Origin: Spirochaeta africana DSM 8902
Lineage (GTDB): Bacteria > Spirochaetota > Spirochaetia > DSM-27196 > DSM-8902
Direction: 5' to 3'
Length of the DNA stretch: 64,000 nucleotides
Assembly: GCF_000242595.2 (NCBI RefSeq)
Contig: NC_017098.1
Span: forward strand, 1,550,001-1,614,000
Positions 27,446 to 36,178 of the stretch are shown here, piece after piece. The position numbers and the translations under genes were made by a program. Each line of letters opens with the position of its first letter. The first letter of the stretch is position 1. Below the pieces are notes generated by a model, which was not told the origin of the DNA, did no database searches, and worked only from the letters and a program-made list of their open reading frames with translations.

Positions 27446-27495
27446 ACCTGGTATTACTCGGCCGACTGCGCCACATCATCGCGGGGACCGGATTT

Positions 27496-27524
27496 TTGCA
27501 TAAAATATAGATTCCCACTATAAA
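27496..27524 (+). promoter_or_regulatory. Promoter of the activase/dehydratase fusion gene
   Basis: TTGCAT (27496-27501) and TATAAA (27519-27524) are separated by 17 nt. The start codon is 18 nt beyond the -10 box, which leaves a leader of about 12 nt with no Shine-Dalgarno. Confidence 0.6.
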
Positions 27525-27542
27525 AAACGCTACACTGCCGCC

Positions 27543-30500
27543 ATGCAGCTCATGCTTGGAATAGATGTCGGCTCGACCACGGTAAAGCTGGTGGTGGTGG
27601 AGCCGGAAACACATAAGATTACCCACTCGGCGTATCGCCGACACAACGCGGCCCAGAGCGTAACGGTGCTTCAGTTGTTGCAGGACGCCCTGCCGTTCTG
27701 TGGCGACGCGGAGTGCGAGATTGTGTTGTGCGGCAGCGGCTCTACAACCATTGCTGAACAGCTGCAGATGCAGTATGTGCAGGAGGTGGTCGCAGCATCG
27801 ATTGCAGTGAAGCGCTACTACCGGGACACCCGCTGTGTAATCGAGCTTGGCGGTCAGGATGCCAAGGTGGTATTCCTGCAGCAGGACCCGGAGTCCGGAG
27901 AGCTGGTGACCTCGGATATGCGCATGAACGGCAGCTGCGCTGGTGGCACCGGTGCCTTTATCGACCAGGTTGCCGAGCTGCTGCATGTTCGTCCTGAACA
28001 ATTTCAGCAGCTGGCTGAACAGGGCAGCAACCTGTACGACATCTCGGGGCGCTGCGGGGTTTTTGCCAAAACCGACATCCAGCCGCTGCTGAATCAGGGT
28101 GTCAGCAGCGAGGATATTGCGCTGTCGACCTTTCATGCTATAGCCAAACAGACCATCGGCGGGTTGTCACAGGGAATGCAGATGCAGCCCAAGGTGCTGT
28201 TTATCGGCGGGCCGCTAACCTTTAATCCGAGACTGGTCGAGGTCTTTCGCGAGCGGCTGCAGCTCGCACCGGACCAGACAATCGTTCCCGAGAATCCCGA
28301 GCTGCTGGTGGCCTTCGGGGCCGCGCTCAGCTCCCGCAGCCTGTTTGCTGACCACCGCCTGAGCTGCCAGCTGCCCGTGGCCATACAGCGCCTCGAAGCA
28401 GCCCTGGCTGCCCCGCGTTCCCCCCAGCAGCAGCAGCTCACACCGTTTTTCGCCAGTGCTGCAGAGCACCGCGCATTTCTGCAGCGCCATAGATCCGAAC
28501 CCTGGCAGCCAGCCGTTTATCCAGCCGGCAGCAGGGTTCGAGGCTGGCTGGGGATAGATGCCGGTTCCACCACCACCAAGTTTGTCCTGCTGGATGACAG
28601 CGGCACGGTGATCGATCGGGGCTACAGCGGCAATCAGGGCGACCCGGTTCGGGTGTGTATTGACGAGCTGCAGCGGGTGCAGCAGCGCTTTGCCGATATG
28701 GGGGTAGAGCTGGAGATCGCCGGGCTGGGTACCACCGGGTACGGCGAACGACTGTTCGCCGCCGCATTCTCGGCCGATTACCACACCGTAGAGACGGTTG
28801 CCCATGCACGGGCTGCCCGGGAGTATCTGCCGGAGGCAAGCTTCGTCCTGGATATTGGCGGGCAGGACATGAAAGCCATCCAGCTCAGCGGGGGTATCGT
28901 AACCAACATCGTGCTGAACGAGGCCTGCTCGGCCGGCTGTGGATCATTTGTAGAAACCTACGCCAAGTCGCTCGGGGTACCGCTGCAGGATATCGCCGAG
29001 CGCGCCTTTGCGGCTCAGCATCCCTCGACCCTGGGATCCCGCTGCACGGTGTTCATGAACAGCTCGATCATCACCGAGCAAAAGAACGGCAAGACTACCG
29101 ACGATATCCTGGCCGGGATATGCTACTCGATCATCGAGAATGTGTTTACCAAGGTGGTGCGAGTCTCCAACATGGCCCAGCTGGGGCAGCATGTGGTGGT
29201 GCAGGGGGGGACCTTTCGCAATGATGCAGTGCTGCGCGCCTTTGAACAATACACCGGCTGTGTGCCGGTACGCCCCCCGTTTGCCGGGGAGATGGGCGCG
29301 ATCGGGATCGCTCTGCTGACCATGGAGCACCGACGGGCGGCGGCCTCCGCACCGTCAACGGCACCCGCACCCGCATCGACAACCGCACCGTCAACTGCCT
29401 CCGCACCGTCAACTGCCTCCGCAGCTGTGCCAGAAGCTGCAGCAACCCCGGAGCCGCTGCCACCGTCCCGCTTTATCGGGCTGGATGCCCTGAAGGATTT
29501 TTCCTACCGACAGGAGCCAGGCCTGATCTGTCCCTACTGCTCGAACAACTGCAGTCGGACCGCGGTGCTGTTCTCGACCGGGGAGCAGTTTGTAACCGGC
29601 AATCGCTGCGAGCGCGGCGAGGTGCTGGGCAGCCATACCCCGCCGCACATCCGCGAACAGGTACGGCGCCGCCAGCGTGCTGCCAATGAGGTGGCCAATC
29701 TGTACACCCTGCGGGAAAAGCTGGTGATGCAGGACTATCGCCCGGCACTGGTTGCCGATCCCAAATCGATGCGGATCGGCATCCCGCGGGTGCTGGAGTT
29801 CTGGCACTCCCTGCCGTTCTGGCGTACCTTTTTTACCGCACTGGGATACGAGGTTGTGGTGTCGCCGAAAAGCAGCCGCAGCATGTACGAAAGTGGCCTG
29901 GCATCGGTAGCCTCCGACACGGTCTGCTTCCCGGCCAAACTCAGTCACGGCCATGTCCAGCAGCTGATTGCCGACGAGGTAGACCGGATATTCATGCCGA
30001 TCATGAACCGGATGCCCCCGGAGAACAAGCCGACCGACAGTCATCACGTGTGTGCGGTGGTCAAGGGCTATCCGATGGTCGTAAGGTACAGCGACGAACC
30101 GGAGCAGCGCCACGGGGTTGCGATGGATACCCCGGTGTTCTACTGGCTGGATGACAGTACCAAGCGCCGCCAGATCGTGAACTACTTTCGCGATGCCTAC
30201 GGCCTGGATAAACGCAGCCTGCTGCAGGCCGTACAGGAGGCGGACGAGGCAATGTCGGTGTTTCAGCGCGAGCTTGTCCAGGCCGGGCAGGCCGTACTGG
30301 AACAGCTGCAGCAGAGCGGGGGGCTGGGAGTCGTGCTGGCCGGCCGGCCCTATCACAACGATGGGCTGGTCAATCATTCGGTGGCCGAGTTTTTTACCCG
30401 ACAGGGAATCCCGGTTCTGCCGGTGGATGCCCTGCCCGGGCTGCACACACAGGAGATCCTGCGTTCACGCCCGGAGACCACCATCAATTTTCATGTTCGT

Positions 30501-32018
30501 ATGCTGTCGGCTGCCAGTATTGTTGCCGAGCACCCACAGCTTGAGTTTGTACAGCTGGTAAGCTTTGGCTGTGGTCACGATGCGGTGCTGTCGGACGAGA
30601 TCATCCGGATTCTGAAAGAGCGCTCCAACAAGGACCCGCTCATCCTCAAGATGGACGAGAGCGAGAACCGCGGCCCGCTGCACATCCGGATTACCTCTTT
30701 CATCGAGACCGTGCGTGAGCGTCGCAGCACCCGCCAGACCGCCCGGGTAATGCCGCTGTCGGATCCATTCCGGGTAAAGTTCACCCGGGAGCAACGCCGA
30801 ACCCACACCGTGCTGGTGCCCAACATCACCGAGTCGTTCGCCCATATTGCCTCGGCCGCAATGCGCCGCGAGGGGTACCGGGTGGCACCGCTGCCGCTGG
30901 CAGACCAGCGGGCGCTGTACCTGGGCAAGAAATATGTGCACAACGATATGTGCTTCCCGGCTCAGATCAACATCGGGGAGTTTCTCGGGGCGATGGAGAA
31001 TGGTGGCTGGGATCCGGATCGGGTCGCGCTGGGGCTGGCCAAGGATCACTGCGACTGCCGCCTGGCCCATTATGCCACCGTAGCACGCCGCGCTCTGGAC
31101 GAGGCTGGCTATGAGCAGGTGCCGATTGTCACCACTGGCAAGGATACCAAGAATCAGCATCCGGACTTCAATCTGAGCCCGCTGTTTCAGATCCGTATGC
31201 TGTGGGGACTTACCGTGCTTGATGTGCTGGAATCACTGCGCCGCCGCATCCGCCCCTATGAACACACCCCCGGCACCACCGACCGGGTCTACTGGGAATC
31301 GGTCGATGCCCTGGCGGCGGCCATGGACACCAGCCTGAAAAGCTATATTCAGGAGTTCAAGCGTGCAGTTGACCGCTTCTCGCAGATCGGGTTCGATCAG
31401 TCATCCCGGCGCCCGCGGGTGTTTATCATCGGCGAGTTTTTGCTGAACTTTCACCCTGGCTCCAACAACTGGATCGAACGCTATCTGGAGCAGCACGGGA
31501 TGGAGGTGGTGATGCCCAATGTGGTGTACAACTTTCACCGTGAGTACTTGCGGATGGAGTCCGAGCGCAATGAGTTCGGGGTGCAGTATCCCTGGATGGA
31601 GGCGCTGATCCAGAACATGAGCGAGAAGGTCTTTCGCTCGGTAATCGCCAAGGTCCAGAGCCATGCCGCTGCCTGTCCGGTCTACGAGGCCCCGCGTGAT
31701 TTCCGGGAGCTGGCCGCCAGCGCCGAGCATATTATTCATCGAACCTTTACCTCGGGGGAGGGATGGATGATTGCTGCCGAGATACTGGAACATGCCCGCC
31801 ATGGGGTAGACAGCTTCTTGATCCTGCAGCCGTTCGGCTGTCTTCCCAATCACGTTACCGGGCGGGGGCTGGTGAAACGGATCAAGCAGGAGCGCCCGGG
31901 GATCCAGATCCTGGCACTCGATTACGATCCCGATACCAGTTTTGCCAACATCGAGAATCGCCTGCAGATGCTGATCCTGTCAGCCAAGGAGCGTTCTGCG
32001 GCGGCAATCAGTTCATAG
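27543..32018 (+). CDS. Acyl-CoA dehydratase activase fusion (two ASKHA domains + DUF2229 + dehydratase-like region)
   Basis: A 1491-aa protein. Two BadF/BcrD/HgdC-type ATPase domains lie in tandem (LGIDVGSTTVKLVVV at residue 4, LELGGQDAK-like at about 100; WLGIDAGSTTTKFVLL at about 333, LDIGGQDMKAIQL at about 436, with NEACSAGCGSF). An Ala/Pro/Ser/Thr-rich linker follows at about 596-640, then a DUF2229 domain (IGIPRVLEFWHSLPFWRTFFTALGY at about 740) and a long C-terminal region related to 2-hydroxyacyl-CoA dehydratase subunits. Homologous giant proteins are widespread in anaerobes. They are thought to use ATP for one-electron activation through an Fe-S cluster; the substrate is generally unknown. 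It diverges from the recQ remnant and overlaps yqgE tail to tail by 11 nt. Confidence 0.9.
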   Translation: MQLMLGIDVGSTTVKLVVVEPETHKITHSAYRRHNAAQSVTVLQLLQDALPFCGDAECEIVLCGSGSTTIAEQLQMQYVQEVVAASIAVKRYYRDTRCVIELGGQDAKVVFLQQDPESGELVTSDMRMNGSCAGGTGAFIDQVAELLHVRPEQFQQLAEQGSNLYDISGRCGVFAKTDIQPLLNQGVSSEDIALSTFHAIAKQTIGGLSQGMQMQPKVLFIGGPLTFNPRLVEVFRERLQLAPDQTIVPENPELLVAFGAALSSRSLFADHRLSCQLPVAIQRLEAALAAPRSPQQQQLTPFFASAAEHRAFLQRHRSEPWQPAVYPAGSRVRGWLGIDAGSTTTKFVLLDDSGTVIDRGYSGNQGDPVRVCIDELQRVQQRFADMGVELEIAGLGTTGYGERLFAAAFSADYHTVETVAHARAAREYLPEASFVLDIGGQDMKAIQLSGGIVTNIVLNEACSAGCGSFVETYAKSLGVPLQDIAERAFAAQHPSTLGSRCTVFMNSSIITEQKNGKTTDDILAGICYSIIENVFTKVVRVSNMAQLGQHVVVQGGTFRNDAVLRAFEQYTGCVPVRPPFAGEMGAIGIALLTMEHRRAAASAPSTAPAPASTTAPSTASAPSTASAAVPEAAATPEPLPPSRFIGLDALKDFSYRQEPGLICPYCSNNCSRTAVLFSTGEQFVTGNRCERGEVLGSHTPPHIREQVRRRQRAANEVANLYTLREKLVMQDYRPALVADPKSMRIGIPRVLEFWHSLPFWRTFFTALGYEVVVSPKSSRSMYESGLASVASDTVCFPAKLSHGHVQQLIADEVDRIFMPIMNRMPPENKPTDSHHVCAVVKGYPMVVRYSDEPEQRHGVAMDTPVFYWLDDSTKRRQIVNYFRDAYGLDKRSLLQAVQEADEAMSVFQRELVQAGQAVLEQLQQSGGLGVVLAGRPYHNDGLVNHSVAEFFTRQGIPVLPVDALPGLHTQEILRSRPETTINFHVRMLSAASIVAEHPQLEFVQLVSFGCGHDAVLSDEIIRILKERSNKDPLILKMDESENRGPLHIRITSFIETVRERRSTRQTARVMPLSDPFRVKFTREQRRTHTVLVPNITESFAHIASAAMRREGYRVAPLPLADQRALYLGKKYVHNDMCFPAQINIGEFLGAMENGGWDPDRVALGLAKDHCDCRLAHYATVARRALDEAGYEQVPIVTTGKDTKNQHPDFNLSPLFQIRMLWGLTVLDVLESLRRRIRPYEHTPGTTDRVYWESVDALAAAMDTSLKSYIQEFKRAVDRFSQIGFDQSSRRPRVFIIGEFLLNFHPGSNNWIERYLEQHGMEVVMPNVVYNFHREYLRMESERNEFGVQYPWMEALIQNMSEKVFRSVIAKVQSHAAACPVYEAPRDFRELAASAEHIIHRTFTSGEGWMIAAEILEHARHGVDSFLILQPFGCLPNHVTGRGLVKRIKQERPGIQILALDYDPDTSFANIENRLQMLILSAKERSAAAISS

Positions 32019-32616
32019 ATGGTTTGAACCCGGTCTGGGCAATGATCCGGTAGATGTCGCCCTTGCGCGACATTGCCTCCTGCCAGCCCTGTTCGGGTTT
32101 CTTGTGGAAGATAATCTCGGCGCTGGCCGGATGGGTCATCCAGGCACCCTCGTGCAGCTCGCTTTCAAGCTGACCCGGCCCCCAGCCGGAGTAGCCGGCA
32201 AACACATGGATATGCTGCTGAATCCCCTCCGTATCCCGGGTGATCTTCTCGCGCAGCACCGCCGCTATGGTCTCGGTTAATGGCTGAAACACCAGCCCCG
32301 GCAGGGGTCGGACAGCGGGATCCGGGAGCTCAAGACCATCCAGGCCGTCATGCAGCAGAAACAGGTACTGCTGTTCCACCGGGCCGCCGATATACACCGG
32401 AATTGAACCCGCCGGTACACCGGCAAACTCGGGGACCAGATCCTGAATGTATACCTCTGCACTGCGATTGACCACCAATCCGAACGCCCCTTCGGGGCTG
32501 TGATCGGTTATCAGCACCACGGTGCGATAGAAGTTCGGATCCACCAGGTCTGTTTCCGAAATCAGAAAATGTCCGGCAAGATTCTCCGGCACCTTGCGTG
32601 CATCCATATCGCTCAT
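32008..32616 (-). CDS. YqgE/AlgH family protein (UPF0301)
   Basis: A 202-aa protein matching the YqgE pattern: LAGHFLISETDLVDPNFYRTVVLITDH near the N-terminus, GAFGLVVNR, VYIGGPVEQQYLFLLH, and GYSGWGPGQLESELHEGAW (about 142-160), the most conserved motif. The family is widespread, called AlgH in Pseudomonas, with no settled biochemical role. A TTGGCA-17 nt-TAGTTT promoter ends 6 nt before the ATG, so the mRNA may be leaderless. An in-frame ATG three codons further in is an alternative start. Confidence 0.92.
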   Translation of the reverse strand: MSDMDARKVPENLAGHFLISETDLVDPNFYRTVVLITDHSPEGAFGLVVNRSAEVYIQDLVPEFAGVPAGSIPVYIGGPVEQQYLFLLHDGLDGLELPDPAVRPLPGLVFQPLTETIAAVLREKITRDTEGIQQHIHVFAGYSGWGPGQLESELHEGAWMTHPASAEIIFHKKPEQGWQEAMSRKGDIYRIIAQTGFKPSMN

Positions 32617-32681
32617 ATGATCAAACTACTAGCTTATGAACAAATTGCCAAGTCTGCTGGCGACAAGGTGTACATCCACAG

Positions 32682-32687
32682 TATAAT
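32682..32687 (+). promoter_or_regulatory. -10 box directly before an AraC-type regulator gene
   Basis: A perfect TATAAT ends 8 nt before the ATG at 32696. A GCGACA -35-like hexamer lies 16 nt upstream. Transcription would begin at or next to the start codon. Confidence 0.5.
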
Positions 32688-32695
32688 TCTACTGG

Positions 32696-33844
32696 ATGAA
32701 CCCTGAACTGAACCTGAGTGTGATATCCCTGATCGGCGCCTGCAATGCCCTGTTTTTTGCCCTGGTGTTCTGGCGCAGTCCGGTTCTGCGCAGAGAGGAT
32801 CGACCACAATCGGGCTGGCTGGCATTGCTGTTTCTGGCAGTTTCGATTGGATTTCTGCATACCTGGTATATTGAATCCGGATTGTATCGCCGGTATCCGC
32901 AGTTTATTCTCTTCGGTGCGGGCATCAGCTTTCTGACCGGGCCGCTGTTGTACCTGTATGCCTGTTCGGTACTTGATCGTCCCGTAGCCGTGCTGCGCCG
33001 GGGCATTCTCCATTTCACGCCGTTTTTCCTGCATACCCTTGCAACCGTTCCGATGCTGCTGCAGCCCGGCGAGGTCAGGATTCTCTACTGGGATTCCGGT
33101 CGTGAATGGTTTTATCTCTGGGTCGGGCTGCAGCTGCTGCATACCGGAGTGTATATGCTGGTAATTGCCCGGATGCTGCGCACTACCGATGCCCGACTGG
33201 AGGCCGAGCGCTCAACCCTGGATCACCTGCGGATTGGCTGGCTGAAATCCATAGCTATTGCAGTGGTGGTGATGATCGTGTTCTATGCCATGGCAATGCT
33301 GGGCATGCTGGCAACGGGCATGCAGGGGCGCGAGCTGCATGTGAACCGACTGACCGACGTGGTGCTGTTTATCCTGGTGTATATCATTGCGTTCCAGGCA
33401 ATGCAGCAAAGGATCATCGGGTTTCCCGATCAGCCGGAAACCGGGGCGAACCGCGTGGACCCCCGCAGTATTCGGTATCAGAAATCCTCTCTGTCGGAGG
33501 CTGAGGCCCGGCAGCTGGCGCAGCACGCCGAGGAGCACATGCAGCAAACCCTGGCCTATCTGGATCCCGAACTCAGCCTGCGGGATTTGGCAAGAGAGCT
33601 CGGGACTGCTACTCATCATTTGTCACAGGCCCTGAATCAGATTCGCACGGAGAATTTCTACTGCTTTGTGAATCGCTTTCGGGCTCAGCACGCTGCCGAC
33701 CTGTTACTCGATCCCGGCAGCAATAACCGCAGTATCCTGGAGATTGCCTATGAGTCCGGGTTCCGCAGCAAGTCCACCTTTAATGCGATGTTCAAGCAGT
33801 TTCATGGCACCACACCGACCAGATTTCGCTCACTCCCGGCCTGA
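32696..33844 (+). CDS. Membrane-anchored AraC-family transcriptional regulator
   Basis: The N-terminal 230 residues hold about seven hydrophobic segments (first LSVISLIGACNALFFALVFW, last VVLFILVYIIAFQAMQ). The C-terminal 110 residues are an AraC/XylS HTH pair (LSLRDLARELGTATHHLSQALN, then ILEIAYESGFRSKSTFNAMFKQFHGTTPTRFR). This layout, an integral membrane sensor joined to an AraC DNA-binding domain, is common in Bacteroidetes and spirochaetes. The ligand is unknown. It diverges from yqgE across 79 bp that hold both promoters. Confidence 0.92.
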   Translation: MNPELNLSVISLIGACNALFFALVFWRSPVLRREDRPQSGWLALLFLAVSIGFLHTWYIESGLYRRYPQFILFGAGISFLTGPLLYLYACSVLDRPVAVLRRGILHFTPFFLHTLATVPMLLQPGEVRILYWDSGREWFYLWVGLQLLHTGVYMLVIARMLRTTDARLEAERSTLDHLRIGWLKSIAIAVVVMIVFYAMAMLGMLATGMQGRELHVNRLTDVVLFILVYIIAFQAMQQRIIGFPDQPETGANRVDPRSIRYQKSSLSEAEARQLAQHAEEHMQQTLAYLDPELSLRDLARELGTATHHLSQALNQIRTENFYCFVNRFRAQHAADLLLDPGSNNRSILEIAYESGFRSKSTFNAMFKQFHGTTPTRFRSLPA

Positions 33845-33901
33845 TGTCCGGGGTTATCGGCTCGGACGACACCTGGTGCAGCAAGGGCTATGCTTTGCCG
33901 T

Positions 33902-34903
33902 ATGAAGACAGAAAATAACAACCTGCGGATACTGAGTATCGGCAGCGGGGTAATCGGCACCACCTATCTCTGGCAGTTTGCCATGCTGGGGCATGACGCC
34001 GCCATCCTGGTACGGGATTCCCGGCAGGCAGCAGCATTGTATGGCGGTTTTACCATGAACTGTGTCGATAAACGCGGCAACCGGCGGTTCGAAACCACCC
34101 GCCGGTTCTTTCCGGCTATCCAGACCTGGGAAACCGCTGCCGATGAGTACGACATTGTACTGGTATCGGTGCAGCGGCAGCAGGCAGACGAGGTGCTGCA
34201 GCAGGTAGCGGATACCTTTCCGGCAGCGTTTATTGTGGTGATGCAGAACCACTGGGACTGTCGGGGCGAGGTGACCGATATCCTGGCCGGCTGCCGCTGG
34301 ATATGGGCCTTTCCGCACATGGTCGGCGGTACCCGCGAGGCAGGCAGGATCGATACCATCCTGTTTGGCGACGGGGCTACGCGGGTCGGGCTGGAGAACG
34401 GGCAGCTAAGCGACTCGGTTCGAATCTTTCTCCGACTGCTGCGCGAAGCTGATCTCAAGCCAAAACTCACGCGACGCATCGAGGACTGGATCGCGACCCA
34501 TTATATTCAGCAGTCATCCGGCATAGCGGTATTTAACAAGTACGGTTCACCCGCAGCTGTGGCCGGGGATTCTGCTCGTATAACCGAGATGGTCAGGATT
34601 GCCCGGGAAGGTCTGAAGGTATGTGCCATGCGGGGTATGCGTCCATGGAGCATCAGCCCGATCAACATGCTGTATCTGCCGCTGCCGCTGCTGGCCTGGG
34701 GATTCAAAAAGATGCTGAGTGATCCCGACGAGCTGGCCATGATAACCGGACACTGCCAGCATGGAGCTGACGAGATGGCCTTCGGCTTTCATGAGGTGCT
34801 GCAGACCGGCACGGCAATGGGACTGACAATGGATCGCTGGAAAGAGTACCTGCCGTATGTTGAACGGCAGGAAATCCTGCATGACGTTTCTCTTGACAGA
34901 TGA
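33902..34903 (+). CDS. Ketopantoate reductase-like (ApbA/PanE) oxidoreductase
   Basis: An N-terminal Rossmann motif (ILSIGSGVIGTTYLWQFAMLGHDAAILVRD, about 8-38) and an all-helical C-terminal half. The layout is that of PanE/ApbA proteins, which use NADPH to reduce 2-ketoacids such as ketopantoate. A QNHWDCRGEVTDIL segment takes the place of the conserved QNG.....L region, so the substrate may differ from ketopantoate. An upstream ATG at 33890 is part of a TATGCT -10-like box 7 nt before the ATG at 33902; I prefer the latter. No other pantothenate genes are nearby. Confidence 0.75.
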   Translation: MKTENNNLRILSIGSGVIGTTYLWQFAMLGHDAAILVRDSRQAAALYGGFTMNCVDKRGNRRFETTRRFFPAIQTWETAADEYDIVLVSVQRQQADEVLQQVADTFPAAFIVVMQNHWDCRGEVTDILAGCRWIWAFPHMVGGTREAGRIDTILFGDGATRVGLENGQLSDSVRIFLRLLREADLKPKLTRRIEDWIATHYIQQSSGIAVFNKYGSPAAVAGDSARITEMVRIAREGLKVCAMRGMRPWSISPINMLYLPLPLLAWGFKKMLSDPDELAMITGHCQHGADEMAFGFHEVLQTGTAMGLTMDRWKEYLPYVERQEILHDVSLDR

Positions 34904-34987
34904 TCGGCTCTACCGTGAATATCCTGTATATCGAGAGCAGTATGATACCGGCTGCACTATACGCTGGTTCAGCTGCGGAGGATGGGT

Positions 34988-35161
34988 ATGGATAGATCGG
35001 CCACGCTACACAACACCGGTTTTCAGCAGGTGCTGGATTTACTCCTTGGCATGCGCGATGTTCCGCATGCGATCATGCGGGTGGAACGCGGTGACGGAAC
35101 GCTTTTTTGGGAAGGCGCTGCCATGGCCGGGATAATCAAAGCCTGCGAGGGGGTCAGATGA
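34988..35161 (+). CDS. Short ORF (57 aa) resembling the start of a serine hydrolase; possible remnant
   Basis: GGAGG precedes the ATG by 6 nt and the frame ends in an ATGA overlap with the next gene. The sequence TGFQQVLDLLLGMRDVPHAI, then RVERGDGTLFWEGAA, resembles the N-terminus of beta-lactamase/D-Ala-D-Ala carboxypeptidase-type proteins, which continue for another 300 residues. Here it stops, so it is either a remnant kept in frame by coupling to the hydrolase gene, or a small leader peptide. Confidence 0.5.
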   Translation: MDRSATLHNTGFQQVLDLLLGMRDVPHAIMRVERGDGTLFWEGAAMAGIIKACEGVR

Positions 35162-35994
35162 GGGGGGTGCTGTTTGTGTGTGGCGCCCTGGCGGTGCTGT
35201 ATATCGCGGCCGCACTGCTGCTGGCAGGCTGCCAGACCAGGATACTGTATCAACCGCATATGGGGCGCGGCTGGATCGGAACCCCGGATCAGCTTGGCCT
35301 GGAGTGGGAATCAATCCAGTTGGAAGCCCGGGACGGGGTAGAGCTGGATGCCTGGTGGGTGCGTGCCCCGGTTGCACGCGGGGCGCTAGTGTTCTTTCAT
35401 GGCAATGCCGGGAACATCAGTCATCGCCTGGAATCCATCCGGCAGTTTACCGATCTGGGGCTATCGGTATTTATTATCGACTATCGCGGGTACGGACGCA
35501 GTCAGGGACGCCCATCCGAGGAGGGTACGGCACTGGACGCCCGGGCTGCCTGGGACTGGATGCAGCGCTACAGCGGGTACCCGGCAGAACAAACCGTAAT
35601 CTTCGGACGCTCGCTCGGGGCTGCAGTGGCTGCCGAGCTTGCCCGCGATGTGCAGTCAGCAGCTGTCATCCTGGAGTCATCGTTCCGGTCGGTGCCGGCC
35701 CTGGCACGCAGCCTGTATCCCTGGCTTCCGGTCGGGCTGCTGCTGCGGTATGACTATCCGGTAGAGCAGTACGTTGCAGAGATTGACGCCCCGCTGCTGG
35801 TAATCCACAGCCGCGAGGACGAGATTGTGCCGTTTGCACACGGACGCGCGGTTTACGAGGCTGCCCGTCCGCCGCGCGAGTTCATGCAGATTCAGGGCGG
35901 ACACAATACCGGCTTTCGCGACAGCGAGCCGGAATACTCGCAGGGGATCAATCGCTTCCTTGCCGATGCCGCAGGGCTGGCCGAACGCCGGTGA
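35158..35994 (+). CDS. Alpha/beta hydrolase lipoprotein
   Basis: A 278-aa protein that starts at the ATG overlapping the preceding stop. A lipoprotein signal (VLYIAAALLLAGC) is followed by an alpha/beta hydrolase domain of the ABHD12/13-like type: VFFHGNAGNIS (oxyanion loop), the DYRGYGRSQG motif, GRSLGAAVAAELA (nucleophile elbow, Ser in G-R-S-L-G at about 150), an HSREDEIVP acid loop and GGHN with the catalytic His. Probably a cell-envelope esterase or peptidase; substrate unknown. Confidence 0.85.
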   Translation: MRGVLFVCGALAVLYIAAALLLAGCQTRILYQPHMGRGWIGTPDQLGLEWESIQLEARDGVELDAWWVRAPVARGALVFFHGNAGNISHRLESIRQFTDLGLSVFIIDYRGYGRSQGRPSEEGTALDARAAWDWMQRYSGYPAEQTVIFGRSLGAAVAAELARDVQSAAVILESSFRSVPALARSLYPWLPVGLLLRYDYPVEQYVAEIDAPLLVIHSREDEIVPFAHGRAVYEAARPPREFMQIQGGHNTGFRDSEPEYSQGINRFLADAAGLAERR

Positions 35995-36010
35995 GGTGCG
36001 AGCCTGTCTT

Positions 36011-36160
36011 GAGTGGTAGCAAAACGACACCTGAATTCCTGCTAAGTGATTTTCTGGAAATGAATTAAACTGCGCACTGCCTTTTACGGGATAACCTGAT
36101 TGGTAACTTTACCCGCAGTACGCAGTTACCCGCATGTCGGGTGTCGTTTTGCTACCACTC
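36011..36160. repeat. 150-bp long palindrome (MITE-like or bidirectional terminator)
   Basis: Perfect 21-bp inverted arms (36011-36031, beginning GAGTGGTAGCAAAACG, and 36140-36160) enclose a second, imperfect pair (AACTGCGCACTGC near 36068 and GCAGTACGCAGTT at about 36115-36127). Nearly the whole segment could fold into one hairpin. It lies between the hydrolase lipoprotein and the convergent aldo/keto reductase gene. No transposase gene and no clear target duplication are visible. Confidence 0.8.
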
Positions 36161-36178
36161 CAGAAATAGCCGTTGCTC

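Noticed and set aside
29409-30446. 345-codon minus-strand frame inside the activase gene
   Set aside because: Antisense shadow of a confidently identified fusion protein; no ribosome binding site and low-complexity composition.
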